From contig JAITOF010000087.1 of NCBI GenBank assembly GCA_031290095.1, positions 1 to 59,398 of the forward strand: DNA of 59,398 nt. The letters are read 5' to 3'. Source of the stretch: Candidatus Methanoplasma porotermitis. Lineage in GTDB: Archaea > Thermoplasmatota > Thermoplasmata > Methanomassiliicoccales > Methanomethylophilaceae. Position 1 is the first letter of the stretch. Each line of letters starts with the position of its first letter. The translations under genes and the position numbers were made by a program. Positions 1 to 9,198 of the stretch are shown in pieces. A model generated the notes under the pieces. It saw nothing but the letters and a program-made list of their open reading frames with translations, ran no database searches and had not been told where the DNA came from.

Positions 1-35
1 GTGTGCAGTCTGGACGAGGAATTTTGACGGGACTC

Positions 36-48
36 GGGGGGGGGGGGG
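36..48 (+). repeat. 13-base poly-G tract at the left edge
   Basis: Thirteen consecutive G on the + strand. Frame 1 stops before it (TGA at 25-27). Frame 2 passes through as Gly codons and stops at 53-55. Frame 3 stays open through it to 251, antisense to the end of the ATPase gene. In the three other long tracts of this window the putative coding strand is the G strand, so a gene entering from the left on the + strand and ending here is plausible, with its C-terminus set by tract length. The upstream part lies outside the window, so the gene cannot be identified. Confidence 0.75.
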
Positions 49-157
49 CTTTTAGCCGGTGTGCCAGTCTCGGCTGTATCTACAAGACGACTTCCCGCCG
101 CATCCCTTCACCGTCAGAATCATGGTTGAAGAGGTTAGGCTTTGATCCCTCCCAACC

Positions 158-1516
158 TTACGGCCCCTTGCCGCTCTGCGTCGGGGGCGAGACCCACGGC
201 CGATGCGGCGAGTTGTCGGGGAATATGAACGCCGCCGCGAACAGGGGGTAGTGCTCCACCCCTTTTTCATCCACGCACGTGTCGGTTCTCTCCAGCTTTA
301 TGCCCCTTGGGACGTTATGCCTGTCGGACATCACCGAATCCAAGGACTTCGACTTGGCGTTGTTGCCTGACTTGACCTCGACGGCCGTGACCTGGTTGCC
401 GATGTTGAGGATGAAGTCCACTTCGAGGTTTCCTTTTTTCTCGAAGTATGTGATCATTATCTCTTTCCCCCCTATGACTCCTGCGATGGCGTTCTCTGCT
501 ATCTTTCCCCTGTTGACGTGGTTCTCGTCCCTGACCAAGGAATACGCCAAGCCTCCCTCCATCATCGATGCCAGCAGCCCCGTGTCCCACATATACAGCT
601 TGAACACGTTGAACCTGCGGTTCACAGACAACGGCAACGCGGGCTCGCTCACGTTGTAGCACCATTGGGTTATGCCGGAGTCGTAAAGCCATTCCAAGCC
701 GCTTCCATACTCTCTCATGCCCACGTTGCTCTTCCCCGTCGCCTCTGAGATCTTGAACCTCTTGCCTATCTGCGCCGGTATGGAGTCCAGGCACAGCCTG
801 GCATTGGACTTGTCCCTCCCGTACGCATACTTGGCGATGTCGTCCCTGTATGTCTCCACTATCGCCCTCTGCCTGGACAGGGCTTGGTCCAAGTCCCGCG
901 TCTTCGCATACGTCCTGACCACGTCCGGCATGCCTCCGACCGCCATGAACTGCCTGAAATAGCCGTCGAACATGTCCAAGGCCGCGTTGCCGAGGGGCTC
1001 TTTGCTCTTCAGACGGAGGGAGACTTCCGATATCTTGTCGTCCCCCACGCCCATCGCCCAGAGGAACTCCTCGAAGTCCATCGGATGCAGGGTCATCTGC
1101 TCCTCGTATCCCACAGGGTAAGAGGGCACGTCCTTGTAGTTGAGGCCCAGGAGAGAGCCTGACGCAATCACGTCGTACTGTTTGTCGAGGGTGAATGATT
1201 TCATCGCCGTCCTCGCCGGAGGACAGCTTTGTATCTCGTCGAGGAATATCAGCGTCTTTCCAGGGACGATGCGCGTGTTGAAACGATAGTCGATCTCGCG
1301 AGTCAGGGTGCCTGTGTCGAGGTCTCCTGCGAATATTTCTCTGGTTTTCGGGGCCAGCTCGAAGTTGATGTAGACGTAGACCTCATAGTTCTTCCTTGCG
1401 AAATCGTCTATTATGAAGGTTTTCCCTACCTGTCGCGCCCCTTTGACCAGGAGGCTCTTCTTCTCCGGGTCGTTCTTCCATTTGACCAGTCCTTCGGTGA
1501 TTTTTCTTTTAAGCAT
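158..1516 (-). CDS. AAA ATPase of the DUF4143 family
   Basis: A 452-residue protein with an N-terminal AAA domain and a C-terminal DUF4143-type region. The Walker A loop is GARQVGKT (residues 26-33) and Walker B is LIFLDEIQ (89-96). Near the C-terminus EVDFIL followed by AVEVKSG resembles a PD-(D/E)xK-like nuclease fold, which is common in this family. The biological role of these ATPases is not established; they are abundant, mobile and often strain-specific in archaea and gut prokaryotes. The start ATG lies about 27 bases after a TATA-like AATAAATA, so the mRNA is probably leaderless. The promoter holds two copies of a palindrome-bearing repeat (1541-1596). A second, divergent family member is at 47026-48312. 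Confidence 0.85.
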   Translation of the reverse strand: MLKRKITEGLVKWKNDPEKKSLLVKGARQVGKTFIIDDFARKNYEVYVYINFELAPKTREIFAGDLDTGTLTREIDYRFNTRIVPGKTLIFLDEIQSCPPARTAMKSFTLDKQYDVIASGSLLGLNYKDVPSYPVGYEEQMTLHPMDFEEFLWAMGVGDDKISEVSLRLKSKEPLGNAALDMFDGYFRQFMAVGGMPDVVRTYAKTRDLDQALSRQRAIVETYRDDIAKYAYGRDKSNARLCLDSIPAQIGKRFKISEATGKSNVGMREYGSGLEWLYDSGITQWCYNVSEPALPLSVNRRFNVFKLYMWDTGLLASMMEGGLAYSLVRDENHVNRGKIAENAIAGVIGGKEIMITYFEKKGNLEVDFILNIGNQVTAVEVKSGNNAKSKSLDSVMSDRHNVPRGIKLERTDTCVDEKGVEHYPLFAAAFIFPDNSPHRPWVSPPTQSGKGP

Positions 1517-1540
1517 GCACGCTAATATGGGTATGGATAT

Positions 1541-1596
1541 TTATTACTATTTTTTCATATGAATTAGTAGTAGTTATTACTATTTTTTCATATGAA
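1541..1596 (-). promoter_or_regulatory. Two-copy palindromic promoter repeat of the DUF4143 ATPase
   Basis: Two copies of a 23-base unit start at 1541 and 1574, exactly 33 bases (about three helical turns) apart. Each contains the perfect palindrome TTCATATGAA (1554-1563 and 1587-1596) next to a TATA-like stretch. The gene-proximal unit covers the TATA position, about 27 bases from the start codon at 1516. The layout suits an operator for autoregulation or a dedicated repressor. Function is inferred from position only. Confidence 0.65.
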
Positions 1597-1597
1597 C

Positions 1598-1836
1598 AAA
1601 TAGTGGTGTCCTAATTTTGCGCAATCGGTTGCAGCTTAACCTCGACATTTGAGCCGAGGTGCCTAACGAGCATCTCGAACGGATCCGCCTCCATTTTTCC
1701 CTCTGCGGATGTCATGTGGAAACGTCGATGCTCGTTTTGCACGCGACCTGCGTGCCGACCGTGAACTGCGTTGGACGGCATCTGCGTGACTGACAGAAAA
1801 ACGGGAAAAAGTTTCGTGCGGACATCCATGCCGAGG
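1598..1836. other. Gap without a convincing gene
   Basis: No confident gene. A leftward ORF of 34 codons (1611-1715) is open and ends in TAG. Its middle part, DPFEMLVRHLGSNVEVKL, faintly recalls the start of Sm-like proteins, but the ORF is far too short for one. It could be a remnant or chance. Confidence 0.4.
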
Positions 1837-2832
1837 TCACGACAGGCCCACGTTGTCGTCTCCGCCGTTCTGCGTCCCTCCGGTGCGGTTCCCGGTCTTG
1901 TAGTACGTCAGGTCCATGGTCATCCTCACCCCGTCCTCGGTGATTATCATCCTGTACACCATCCCCGAGTCCGCGTCGCCGTAAATCCTGTTGCCGTTCA
2001 CGTCCTCGGCTATGCTGAGGGTCTTGTCGCCGTCGACCGTGGACAGGACGGCCGTGGCCCCGGTGTCCACGTATCCGTCGTTGCCCTCGGACCAGTCGTG
2101 GTGTGTGAAATCCATCTCGTTCTGGCCCAGGATAGACGTCGTGCCCTGTACCCAATATCCGCTGTCGTCGTAGGCCACGTAGCTCAGGCCCATGCTCCCT
2201 TCGTAGGTATCCGAGCCGTATCTCGCCTCGATGCTGTATTCAAACACAGACCCTATCGGCTCGGGGTCCTCCGCCGGCTCCGTCTCGATTACAAGGTAGT
2301 CTTTCAGGTCCATTACGAAGTCCATGTCCGCAGAGACGTGGGTCTGGCTCTGCCTGTAAGGCACCCCGTTGCTTCCGACGTACATCTTGGACACGCCGCC
2401 GTCTTCCTCGTACTGGAACACCGTCACCTTCTGTTTTCCATAGGCGGTGTCTATCGTCTCGGTCCCGACCTCCTTCATGTCGATCTCCGCCGCCTTCTCG
2501 GGAGTCATAAGGTCGTATTCGCTGTCCTGCATGAGCGGGGTCTTGCCTCCCCCGACGGTCATGTAGATGTCATAAGTCATGTATCTGAGAGTGTTGTCGG
2601 CGCTTATGCCGACGATCTCGATCTTGTAGGTCCCGGACAGCGGACGTCCCGACGACTTCCCGGAGATGCTATAGTCAAAATATGTCCCGACTCCGTAGTC
2701 TGTGTCATCTATGACCTCGCTGTCGTCGCTGCCGTTGGTCGATATGTAGTATATCCCTGCGCCGACTGCCAGCAACGCCACGATCGCCACGGCTATGGCT
2801 ACCGTGCTAACGGCTTTTTTGTCAGATCTCAT
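1837..2832 (-). CDS. Membrane-anchored extracellular protein with a duplicated domain
   Basis: A 331-residue protein. It starts MRSDKKAVS, followed by a hydrophobic segment of about 20 residues (about 8-28), which looks like a signal anchor or uncleaved signal peptide. The rest is polar, acidic and tyrosine-rich, typical of archaeal surface proteins. Two related blocks are visible: GTYFDYSI...LSGTYKIEIVG near residue 45 and GSVFEYSI...YEGSMGLSYVA near residue 195, suggesting an internal duplication. The start at 2832 is preferred over upstream in-frame ATGs because a strong GGAGGAGG ribosome-binding site lies just before it and because it places the hydrophobic segment at the N-terminus. No function recognised. 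Confidence 0.75.
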   Translation of the reverse strand: MRSDKKAVSTVAIAVAIVALLAVGAGIYYISTNGSDDSEVIDDTDYGVGTYFDYSISGKSSGRPLSGTYKIEIVGISADNTLRYMTYDIYMTVGGGKTPLMQDSEYDLMTPEKAAEIDMKEVGTETIDTAYGKQKVTVFQYEEDGGVSKMYVGSNGVPYRQSQTHVSADMDFVMDLKDYLVIETEPAEDPEPIGSVFEYSIEARYGSDTYEGSMGLSYVAYDDSGYWVQGTTSILGQNEMDFTHHDWSEGNDGYVDTGATAVLSTVDGDKTLSIAEDVNGNRIYGDADSGMVYRMIITEDGVRMTMDLTYYKTGNRTGGTQNGGDDNVGLS

Positions 2833-3045
2833 ACTGTTCCTCCTCCTTTCCTGCCTGCCCCCGGCGACAGTTCGGGCGAGAATCGGCGTGTCCTTATTAA
2901 CCATAGCGGCTGGCATCCGGGCGCGACGTCCCCTCGTCCTCGTAGGGCCATGTCTTGCATTATCGGGCATCGCATGCCTAAACAGCTCACATCCTTTGCC
3001 AAGCCTCTCGTCACCTATTTACGGTGAAAGCCCATATCCGCAATC

Positions 3046-4545
3046 ATGGCAGAGAAGAAGCGCCTTAGGATGAGAGGCGTCAAGCAGACTCCAAAAAGGC
3101 TGGAAGAGGAGATACTGGCACGTTCCAGGCGGATCGCCGACGACCCCGGCCTTCTGAGGCCCATGTGCGCGGGAGACTGCAGGAAATGCCTCTTCGACAA
3201 GCCTTTCAAGGACATCGACTCGGTCGCCCGGTACAAGGACAATCCGGACGCTTTGCTGAAGCTCGCGTCCAAAGGCTCTGACGACCTTGCCAAGGCCTAC
3301 GCCGGCACTATATCCCTCAGCGCCGCTGGCAAGATACCGATGCTTGCCACCGCCAGCATAGGTGGCGAGAAGGTCCCATATGCTGTGAGAGGCTCCGTCG
3401 GAGTCGACAAGATCATCGGCTGCCAATATTACGACGACCCCAAGCTTCGCCTCCTCTATTACAACACGTTCATAAAGAAGTGCAAGCTGCACCTCTATTC
3501 GTTCGACGGCGGGCTTGTCTGCTCCGACCGCCCGAACATGCCCGACGACTATCTGTTCGAATCGTTCTGGGAATCCCCTTATGAATTCAAGGACGACGCG
3601 CTAGAATGCGGCCACGGCGGCGCGTTGTGCCTCGACATCAGGATCAAGTCGTCAGACCGGCACATACGCATCTGCGAAGACTGCGCGAAAGACGTCTCCA
3701 CGATACAGTATCTGCTCTCCAGGATCTGCGCCGTCGATCCGCTGGACGAATTCGATGTCACCGTCGTGCACCCGTATCATTCCGCCGGAGAAAGCAACAC
3801 GGAGAAGGTCGACGGGGACACTCTGCGCAAATACCTTCGCGGGGAGGTCACAGACCGCAACCTCATACTGAGCGTAAAAAAAGACAAGCTCGGCACCCTG
3901 AAGAAGGGGGGCGTGGCAACATACGTCATCGGCTCGGTCAACTACGGCTCCGACCTTGGGAAGTTCTTCGACAACGTCGTCGGACCGGACGAAGAGAAGG
4001 CCACGCTCAGGGACTATGTGTCCCGGTCTCAGGACTCGGTCGTCGTCAGGAGCGGACGCACGTCGGAGATCCTCGCCGCGTTGTGGGACGACAATTGGCG
4101 CGACATCGTCGCCGCGCACACTTCCAGAGAGACCGCCGACGCATACCGCGAAAAGCCTAAGTCCGCCCCGTCGCAGGTCCTCAGCGAGGCGTATCACGCG
4201 TTCATCTCAGCGGACGTGGTGGCCGACCTTCCGGTCTTCAAGCGCCCCGGCCCACTCACACGCCTGTCCGACGCCCTTGCCAAAGCGGCCAAGGTGGGCG
4301 GCAAGGACATGGTGAAAGAAACGGTCGATGCCGAAGGCCTGAAGGACCGCAAGCACAAGTCGCTGTGCGCCGCGTTCCTTGTCGCCTCCGGCTCTGGCAT
4401 TCATTTCGGCATGACCGACGAAGAGAGAGGGTTTGCAGACTTCCTCGCGCCGTTCGCCAAGACGGTGATCGAGGCTGACGGCGAAAAATACAGGGAGAGC
4501 ATGAACACCCTCCTGACTGCGCTGAGCTCCGGGGAATCCGTCTGA
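3046..4545 (+). CDS. Conserved-looking protein of unknown function with paired cysteines
   Basis: A 499-residue soluble protein that I do not recognise. Several cysteine clusters stand out: CAGDCRKC near residue 41, a CGHGGALC motif near 188 and CEDC near 209. They suggest one or more zinc or Fe-S sites. A TATA-like CTATTTAC at 3015-3022 is about 28 bases from the ATG, so the transcript is probably leaderless. The stop codon abuts the stop of the convergent gene (TGATCA at 4543-4548). Codon use matches the core genes around it, so it is probably native. Confidence 0.7.
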   Translation: MAEKKRLRMRGVKQTPKRLEEEILARSRRIADDPGLLRPMCAGDCRKCLFDKPFKDIDSVARYKDNPDALLKLASKGSDDLAKAYAGTISLSAAGKIPMLATASIGGEKVPYAVRGSVGVDKIIGCQYYDDPKLRLLYYNTFIKKCKLHLYSFDGGLVCSDRPNMPDDYLFESFWESPYEFKDDALECGHGGALCLDIRIKSSDRHIRICEDCAKDVSTIQYLLSRICAVDPLDEFDVTVVHPYHSAGESNTEKVDGDTLRKYLRGEVTDRNLILSVKKDKLGTLKKGGVATYVIGSVNYGSDLGKFFDNVVGPDEEKATLRDYVSRSQDSVVVRSGRTSEILAALWDDNWRDIVAAHTSRETADAYREKPKSAPSQVLSEAYHAFISADVVADLPVFKRPGPLTRLSDALAKAAKVGGKDMVKETVDAEGLKDRKHKSLCAAFLVASGSGIHFGMTDEERGFADFLAPFAKTVIEADGEKYRESMNTLLTALSSGESV

Positions 4546-5568
4546 TCACGTTATGCGGACGTCGGCCACGTAATGCGACACGGCTGGAGCGAACGACTTC
4601 ACTTCGCGGAGGGACTCGACATGGTATCCTTCCTGGCCGCAGGCCCCGTCGAAGATTCCCTTGATCCGGTCATGGCACTCTCCGACGTGGAACGTGTCGT
4701 GATAATGGATGACCCCGCCCGGCTTTATCATCTCGAGCGCCTTTGGAATGAATTCGGACGTGGTCTGCACATAGCCCATGAGTATCCTGTCTGCAAACCT
4801 CTTCCCTGCAATGTCGCGGTTGTCCCCGAGGATCGGGACGACCGCGTCCTCGACGAGGTTGTTCTTTATGTTGTCCAGAAGGAACAGGTACGAGTCGAGG
4901 TTCTTCTCGCACGCGAAGACCCTCCGGGCGCCTGTGAACTTCGCCAGAGGCAACGTGAAGTATCCGATTCCTGCAAACATGTCCACCACCGTCTCTCCAG
5001 CGCAGTCGAGGTTCTTCATCCTTCGCCTCTCTTCGGTGTTGCCTGACGCGTACATCACCTTGGAGACGTCGAACTCGTATGTTATCCCGTTCTCCAGCCT
5101 GGACGAGCGTGTGTCGCTTCCATATATGACTTCCATGCTGGGTCTTCTCAGTTCTCCGGACACGCCTTCCACATCGGCGCATACCGTGTCCACGTTCAGG
5201 ATGCTTGCGTACGTCTCGCCTACCCTGTGCTTGAGGTCCTCTGACAGGCCGTTCAGCTTCAGGATGGCTACCCTCCCGACGAACTCCCACCTCATCGGAA
5301 GGATAGCTTCGGCGTCCCTGACGTCGGAGAACGACTCCAATATGCGCTCCTGCGGGCTCCTGCGTTCCATCGTATGCGCCTCGCCCCCGGCGATCCTGAA
5401 CCCCATGGCCTCCGCGTCCCTCTCCCTCCCGGGGACTATCGGTACCCTTCTGAATCCTTCGTCGCGAGATATCTTCGCGGAACAGTCCGCTATGCCTTCC
5501 GACACCATCTTCGGTATCGCCTTGGAAGCCTCCGACACGGGCACGAGCGCTTGGTTGACACGCCTCAT
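4546..5568 (-). CDS. taw2: Taw2/TYW2-like tRNA(Phe) wybutosine aminocarboxypropyltransferase
   Basis: A 340-residue class I SAM-dependent enzyme of the Trm5/TYW2 family, which modifies position 37 of tRNA(Phe). The SAM loop is VVDMFAGIGYFTLPLA. The preceding SGNTEERRRM block and the MGYVQTTSEF stretch, in place of the NPPY-type motif of Trm5, favour Taw2 (aminocarboxypropyl transfer to demethylwyosine) over a guanosine-37 methyltransferase. Start at 5568: its ATG overlaps the stop of the upstream reductase as ATGA. It is the last gene of the leftward series that begins near 12.4 kb. Confidence 0.8.
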   Translation of the reverse strand: MRRVNQALVPVSEASKAIPKMVSEGIADCSAKISRDEGFRRVPIVPGRERDAEAMGFRIAGGEAHTMERRSPQERILESFSDVRDAEAILPMRWEFVGRVAILKLNGLSEDLKHRVGETYASILNVDTVCADVEGVSGELRRPSMEVIYGSDTRSSRLENGITYEFDVSKVMYASGNTEERRRMKNLDCAGETVVDMFAGIGYFTLPLAKFTGARRVFACEKNLDSYLFLLDNIKNNLVEDAVVPILGDNRDIAGKRFADRILMGYVQTTSEFIPKALEMIKPGGVIHYHDTFHVGECHDRIKGIFDGACGQEGYHVESLREVKSFAPAVSHYVADVRIT

Positions 5569-6725
5569 ATAATTGCCTTCAAGAGCGTCGGGAGCAGCCT
5601 CATCGCAATGCAGGGGTTCCTCATTATGCGATTGGCGACGTTGCCAGGCCTGTCTACCTCTATGTCGTCGAGTATATTGCGCGCGTCCTCCCTCCCCAAT
5701 ACGGCGCATATCCTGTCAAGGTCGGCGTCTGACAGCTTCACAAACGACCTTCTTATCCTGTATCCTCTGAAAAACTCCCTTCCGAGCTCCTTCTTCCATC
5801 CGCCTTCATAACGTGCCAAGTCCTTCCGTGACGTGTTTCCCGTTCTGATCGCCTCTATCGCCGTGTCGGCCAATATCGGCGCCGACCTGAACGCCGGGAA
5901 CAGCCCCCCTGCCGAAATCGGCTTCACTTGGCCTGCGGCATCCCCTATGAGCAGCACGTTGTCGCCATATGTCACGCGCCTCCCTCCAAGCGGGACCTTT
6001 CCGGAGTATCTTGCGACCGTCTCTTTGTCCTGCAGGCCTGCACGCCTCAGCAACGTCTTCAGCAGGTCGCTCGGCAACACGCCGTCCTCGGACGTGCAAA
6101 GCCCGACTCTGACGCAGTCTCCGAAAGGTATCTCCCATGTGAAGAACCCGGGAGCCAAGTCGGAACCCAGGCGCAACGTCATCGTGTCGTCGTGTTCAGG
6201 CTTGTCCTTTACGTCGACCTGTATTCCGCGAAGGTATTCTTTTGGGGCGTTGTCGCCCAGGGACGCCGCGACTGCAGAGCCGTGGCCGTCCGCGCCCACA
6301 AGCAACTTGGAACTGTATTTCGATTGCGACGTGCTCACAGTGACTACGCCGCCTGATACGCTGTGGCCCAGATACTTGTCCCCGTAAGATATCTCTGCGC
6401 CCGCGTCCGTTGCTTTCGACGCCATCCGCATGTCGAGGCCCTTGCGATCGACAAGCGATGCCAACGCGTTTTTCGAACGGACGGCGACGGTGCCTCCGCC
6501 AGGGAAATGCACCTCGGCGGCGAATATCCTGTTCAAGACGTCGGGTCGGACGCCGGACATCCTGACGACATCGTCGCTGACGAGCCCGGCGCATTGCATC
6601 GGGGACCCGGAGGAGAGGTGCTCCTCCAGCACCAGGATGTCAAGGTCTTTGGCCATGAGCGTCGCCGCCTTGGAGCCGGCAGGCCCTCCGCCGACCACGA
6701 TGACGTCGTGCATGCCGATCCTCAT
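5565..6725 (-). CDS. Geranylgeranyl reductase family FAD-dependent oxidoreductase
   Basis: A 386-residue flavoprotein. The N-terminal dinucleotide-binding motif [15 protein letters not shown], the MQCAGLVS segment near residue 43 and the [17 protein letters not shown] second FAD motif match the archaeal digeranylgeranylglycerophospholipid reductase family, which saturates the isoprenoid chains of membrane lipids. Family members also reduce other isoprenoids such as quinones, so the exact substrate is inferred. The ATG at 6725 overlaps the transaldolase stop (ATGA); an internal ATG at 6713 is the alternative. Translation appears coupled on both sides. Confidence 0.82.
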   Translation of the reverse strand: MRIGMHDVIVVGGGPAGSKAATLMAKDLDILVLEEHLSSGSPMQCAGLVSDDVVRMSGVRPDVLNRIFAAEVHFPGGGTVAVRSKNALASLVDRKGLDMRMASKATDAGAEISYGDKYLGHSVSGGVVTVSTSQSKYSSKLLVGADGHGSAVAASLGDNAPKEYLRGIQVDVKDKPEHDDTMTLRLGSDLAPGFFTWEIPFGDCVRVGLCTSEDGVLPSDLLKTLLRRAGLQDKETVARYSGKVPLGGRRVTYGDNVLLIGDAAGQVKPISAGGLFPAFRSAPILADTAIEAIRTGNTSRKDLARYEGGWKKELGREFFRGYRIRRSFVKLSDADLDRICAVLGREDARNILDDIEVDRPGNVANRIMRNPCIAMRLLPTLLKAII

Positions 6726-7366
6726 TTCTTGGATTTTTCAAAATCTGCTATGAACTTCCTTATCCCCTCGTCCGTCTTGGGATGCGAGACCATCTGCTTC
6801 AGCACGTCATACGGTATCGTGGCGATATGGCACCCTGCGGACGCGGCCTCCAGCACGTGCACCGGGCCTCTGATGCTCGCGGCTATTACCTCTGTATTGA
6901 AATCGTAGTCGTCTATCACCGCCACCGTCTGTGCGAGCATGTCCGAGCCGTACGACCCTATGTCGTCCAGCCTTCCAATGAACGGGGAGACGTATCTTGC
7001 GCCCGCCTTGGCGGCGAGAAGGGCTTGGTTGGGGGTGAATATGAGCGTCATGTTGACGTCGATGCCTTCTGAGGAAAGTATCTTGGTCGCCTTCAGGGCG
7101 TCGATGCACATGGGAAGCTTCACGTTTATGTTCGGGTGTATCTTGGCCAGCTCCCTTCCTTCTTTCACCATTCCATTGGCGTCCGGAGACATGGCCTCAG
7201 CGGAGATCGGGCCGTCCACGATGCCTGCGATATCCTTCACCCTGGAGGGGGTGTCGGTGTTCTCTTTCGCTATGAGGCTGGGGTTTGTGGTGACTCCGTC
7301 AAGTATCCCCCAGCTGTTGATCTCCCTTATCATGTCGAGATTTGCAGTGTCTATGAATATCTTCAT
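6722..7366 (-). CDS. tal: Transaldolase (short, fructose-6-phosphate aldolase/TalC type)
   Basis: A 214-residue protein of the compact transaldolase family. It begins [16 protein letters not shown], contains [10 protein letters not shown] near residue 24, and carries NVKLPM with the lysine expected to form the Schiff base (about residue 83). The length matches TalC/MipB-type enzymes (about 215-220). A much longer open frame extends upstream, but the start at 7366 fits the family and overlaps the upstream transketolase stop as ATGA. With the two transketolase subunits it supplies the non-oxidative pentose phosphate steps that make ribose 5-phosphate and erythrose 4-phosphate. Confidence 0.92.
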   Translation of the reverse strand: MKIFIDTANLDMIREINSWGILDGVTTNPSLIAKENTDTPSRVKDIAGIVDGPISAEAMSPDANGMVKEGRELAKIHPNINVKLPMCIDALKATKILSSEGIDVNMTLIFTPNQALLAAKAGARYVSPFIGRLDDIGSYGSDMLAQTVAVIDDYDFNTEVIAASIRGPVHVLEAASAGCHIATIPYDVLKQMVSHPKTDEGIRKFIADFEKSKK

Positions 7367-8361
7367 TGTTCGACCTCCTTTTTCTTCTTCCTTGCAACGG
7401 CCTTTTTTGGCGGCGCCCTGACGTTTTTCATCTGAATCGCTCTGACTGCCGATTCCTTGATCTTCTCTGCGGTCAGGCCGTATTTCTCCATCAGCGCGGC
7501 AGGCGCGCCGGATTCGCCGAACGTGTCTAGCGTGCCGACCCTTATAACCGGGGACGGCAGCTCTTGAGACAGAAATTCCGACACGGCGGACCCGAGCCCG
7601 CCTATGACGCTGTGCTCCTCGGCGGTCACCGCGCATCCCGTCTTCGACAGCGACTCGTAGATCGCCAGCGTGTCGAGCGGCTTTATGGTGGACATGTTCA
7701 GCACCTCTGCGTCTATCCCGTCGCCCGCCAGATCCTCGGCGGCCCTGAGACAGAGCGACACCATCTGTCCCGTGCCGATCAGCGTCACGTCCTTGCCTTC
7801 CCGCATGACCCTCGCTTTGCCTATTGTAAATTCGGCGTCCTCCGGGAGTATCGTGCGGAACTTGGCGCGTCCGAGCCTCATGTACACCGGCCCGTCGTAC
7901 GCCGCTATCGCCTTCGTCGCCGCGTACGCCTCGTGCGCGTCGGCCGGCGATATCACCGTCATGTTGGGCAACGCCCTCATTATCGCAATGTCTTCCAGCG
8001 CCTGGTGCGACGCGCCGTCCTCGCCGACGCTGATGCCGCTGTGCGTGGTCACTATCTTGACGTTGAGGCGAGGATACGCCACGGCCAAGCGGATCTGCTC
8101 CCAGCACCTTCCGCTTCCGAAGACTGCGAAGGTGGATGCGAACGCGATCTTGCCTGACGCCGCAAGCCCTGCCGCGACGCCGATCATGTCTTGCTCGGCT
8201 ATCCCTGCTTCTATGAACCTTTCCGGAGCGACCTTTCTGAACTCTGACGTCTTCGTGGACTCGGCGAGGTCCGCGTCCAGCACCACTATCCTTGCGTCCG
8301 ATGCGAGATCGGCGAGCGCCTTCCCGTAATAATCGCGCTGGGCCAGCTCCTCATTCGTCAC
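7363..8361 (-). CDS. Transketolase, C-terminal subunit
   Basis: A 332-residue protein with the pyrimidine-binding and C-terminal transketolase domains. Markers are [17 protein letters not shown] near residue 57 and [15 protein letters not shown] near residue 110. Archaea commonly split transketolase in two; the N-terminal half is the upstream gene. The start chosen is GTG at 8361 because GGGAGG lies seven bases before it; a TTG at 8376 is also in frame. It overlaps the N-terminal subunit gene by 11 bases. The C-terminus carries an unusual lysine-rich tail ([16 protein letters not shown]). Confidence 0.9.
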   Translation of the reverse strand: MTNEELAQRDYYGKALADLASDARIVVLDADLAESTKTSEFRKVAPERFIEAGIAEQDMIGVAAGLAASGKIAFASTFAVFGSGRCWEQIRLAVAYPRLNVKIVTTHSGISVGEDGASHQALEDIAIMRALPNMTVISPADAHEAYAATKAIAAYDGPVYMRLGRAKFRTILPEDAEFTIGKARVMREGKDVTLIGTGQMVSLCLRAAEDLAGDGIDAEVLNMSTIKPLDTLAIYESLSKTGCAVTAEEHSVIGGLGSAVSEFLSQELPSPVIRVGTLDTFGESGAPAALMEKYGLTAEKIKESAVRAIQMKNVRAPPKKAVARKKKKEVEQ

Positions 8362-9184
8362 AGGGCGGCCTCCCAAGTTCGTCTATGGCGCAGCAGAGCT
8401 CGTCCGGCTTGCAGACTTTGCCATGGAATTCTGGGTTGTTCTCCATGAAAGAGACCCCTTTGCCTTTTACGGTCTTCATTATTATCACGGTGGGGTTTTT
8501 CTGCGACTTCGACGCCTTCTCGCACGCGCCGACTATCTGGGCCATGTCATGGCCGTTGATTATTATGACGTTCCACCCGAACGCATGCCACTTATCCGGA
8601 AGCGGGTCGAGGGACAGGTTCTTCTCTGTGTCTCCGTTGATCTGCAGACGGTTGCGGTCCACGAACGCCGTCAGGTTGCTGAGGCCGTGGTGGCGTGCGA
8701 ACATCGCGGCCTCCCAGTTCTGGCCGCTCTGGAGCTCCCCGTCTCCCAGCAGGCAGAACACGCGGTGCGCCTTTCCGTCCATCTTGGCGGCAAGCGCCAT
8801 CCCGCAGGCCATGCTGAGCCCCTGCCCCAGAGAGCCGGTGGACATCTCTACGCCAGGCAGCTTGCCGCGTACCGGATGGCCTTGAAGGCGCGTGCCTATG
8901 TTTCTCAGCGTCAGAAGCTCCGCTCTCGGGAAGTACCCGGACTCTGCGAGCGCCGCATACAGGACCGGGGCGGCGTGCCCTTTGGAAAGTATGAACCTGT
9001 CCCGGCCCTCCCATTGAGGGTCGCAGGGGTCGTGCCTCATCACTTTGAAGTACAGGGCGGCCATGAGGTCCGCGGAGGACAGGGACCCGCCCGGGTGTCC
9101 CGAGTTAGCCTCCGAAGTCATCTCTATGACGTCTCGGCGCAGGAGTCTCGCTTTCACTTCCAGTTCCGCGATTCCATACTCCAT
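8351..9184 (-). CDS. Transketolase, N-terminal (TPP-binding) subunit
   Basis: A 277-residue thiamine-diphosphate-binding half of transketolase. Visible signatures are SGHPGGSLSSAD near residue 28, SKGHAAPVLYAAL near 67, and the TPP/Mg motif GDGELQSGQNWEA followed by DRNRLQINGD. It pairs with the C-terminal subunit encoded next. The start at 9184 (MEYGIAELE) is an ATG; GTG at 9193 is also in frame. It lies 14 bases after the PCNA gene in the same orientation. Confidence 0.9.
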   Translation of the reverse strand: MEYGIAELEVKARLLRRDVIEMTSEANSGHPGGSLSSADLMAALYFKVMRHDPCDPQWEGRDRFILSKGHAAPVLYAALAESGYFPRAELLTLRNIGTRLQGHPVRGKLPGVEMSTGSLGQGLSMACGMALAAKMDGKAHRVFCLLGDGELQSGQNWEAAMFARHHGLSNLTAFVDRNRLQINGDTEKNLSLDPLPDKWHAFGWNVIIINGHDMAQIVGACEKASKSQKNPTVIIMKTVKGKGVSFMENNPEFHGKVCKPDELCCAIDELGRPPCDE

Positions 9185-9198
9185 CTGCTTCACCGAGG

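Noticed and set aside
1561-1715. TAG read-through of the small ORF at 1611-1715 into the ATPase promoter
   Set aside because: The open frame past the TAG arises from a 33-base repeat (a multiple of three) that is better explained as promoter operators.
1771-3027. 418-codon open frame on the + strand opposite the anchored membrane protein
   Set aside because: The - strand gene has a strong ribosome-binding site, an N-terminal membrane segment and secreted-protein composition; the + frame has none.
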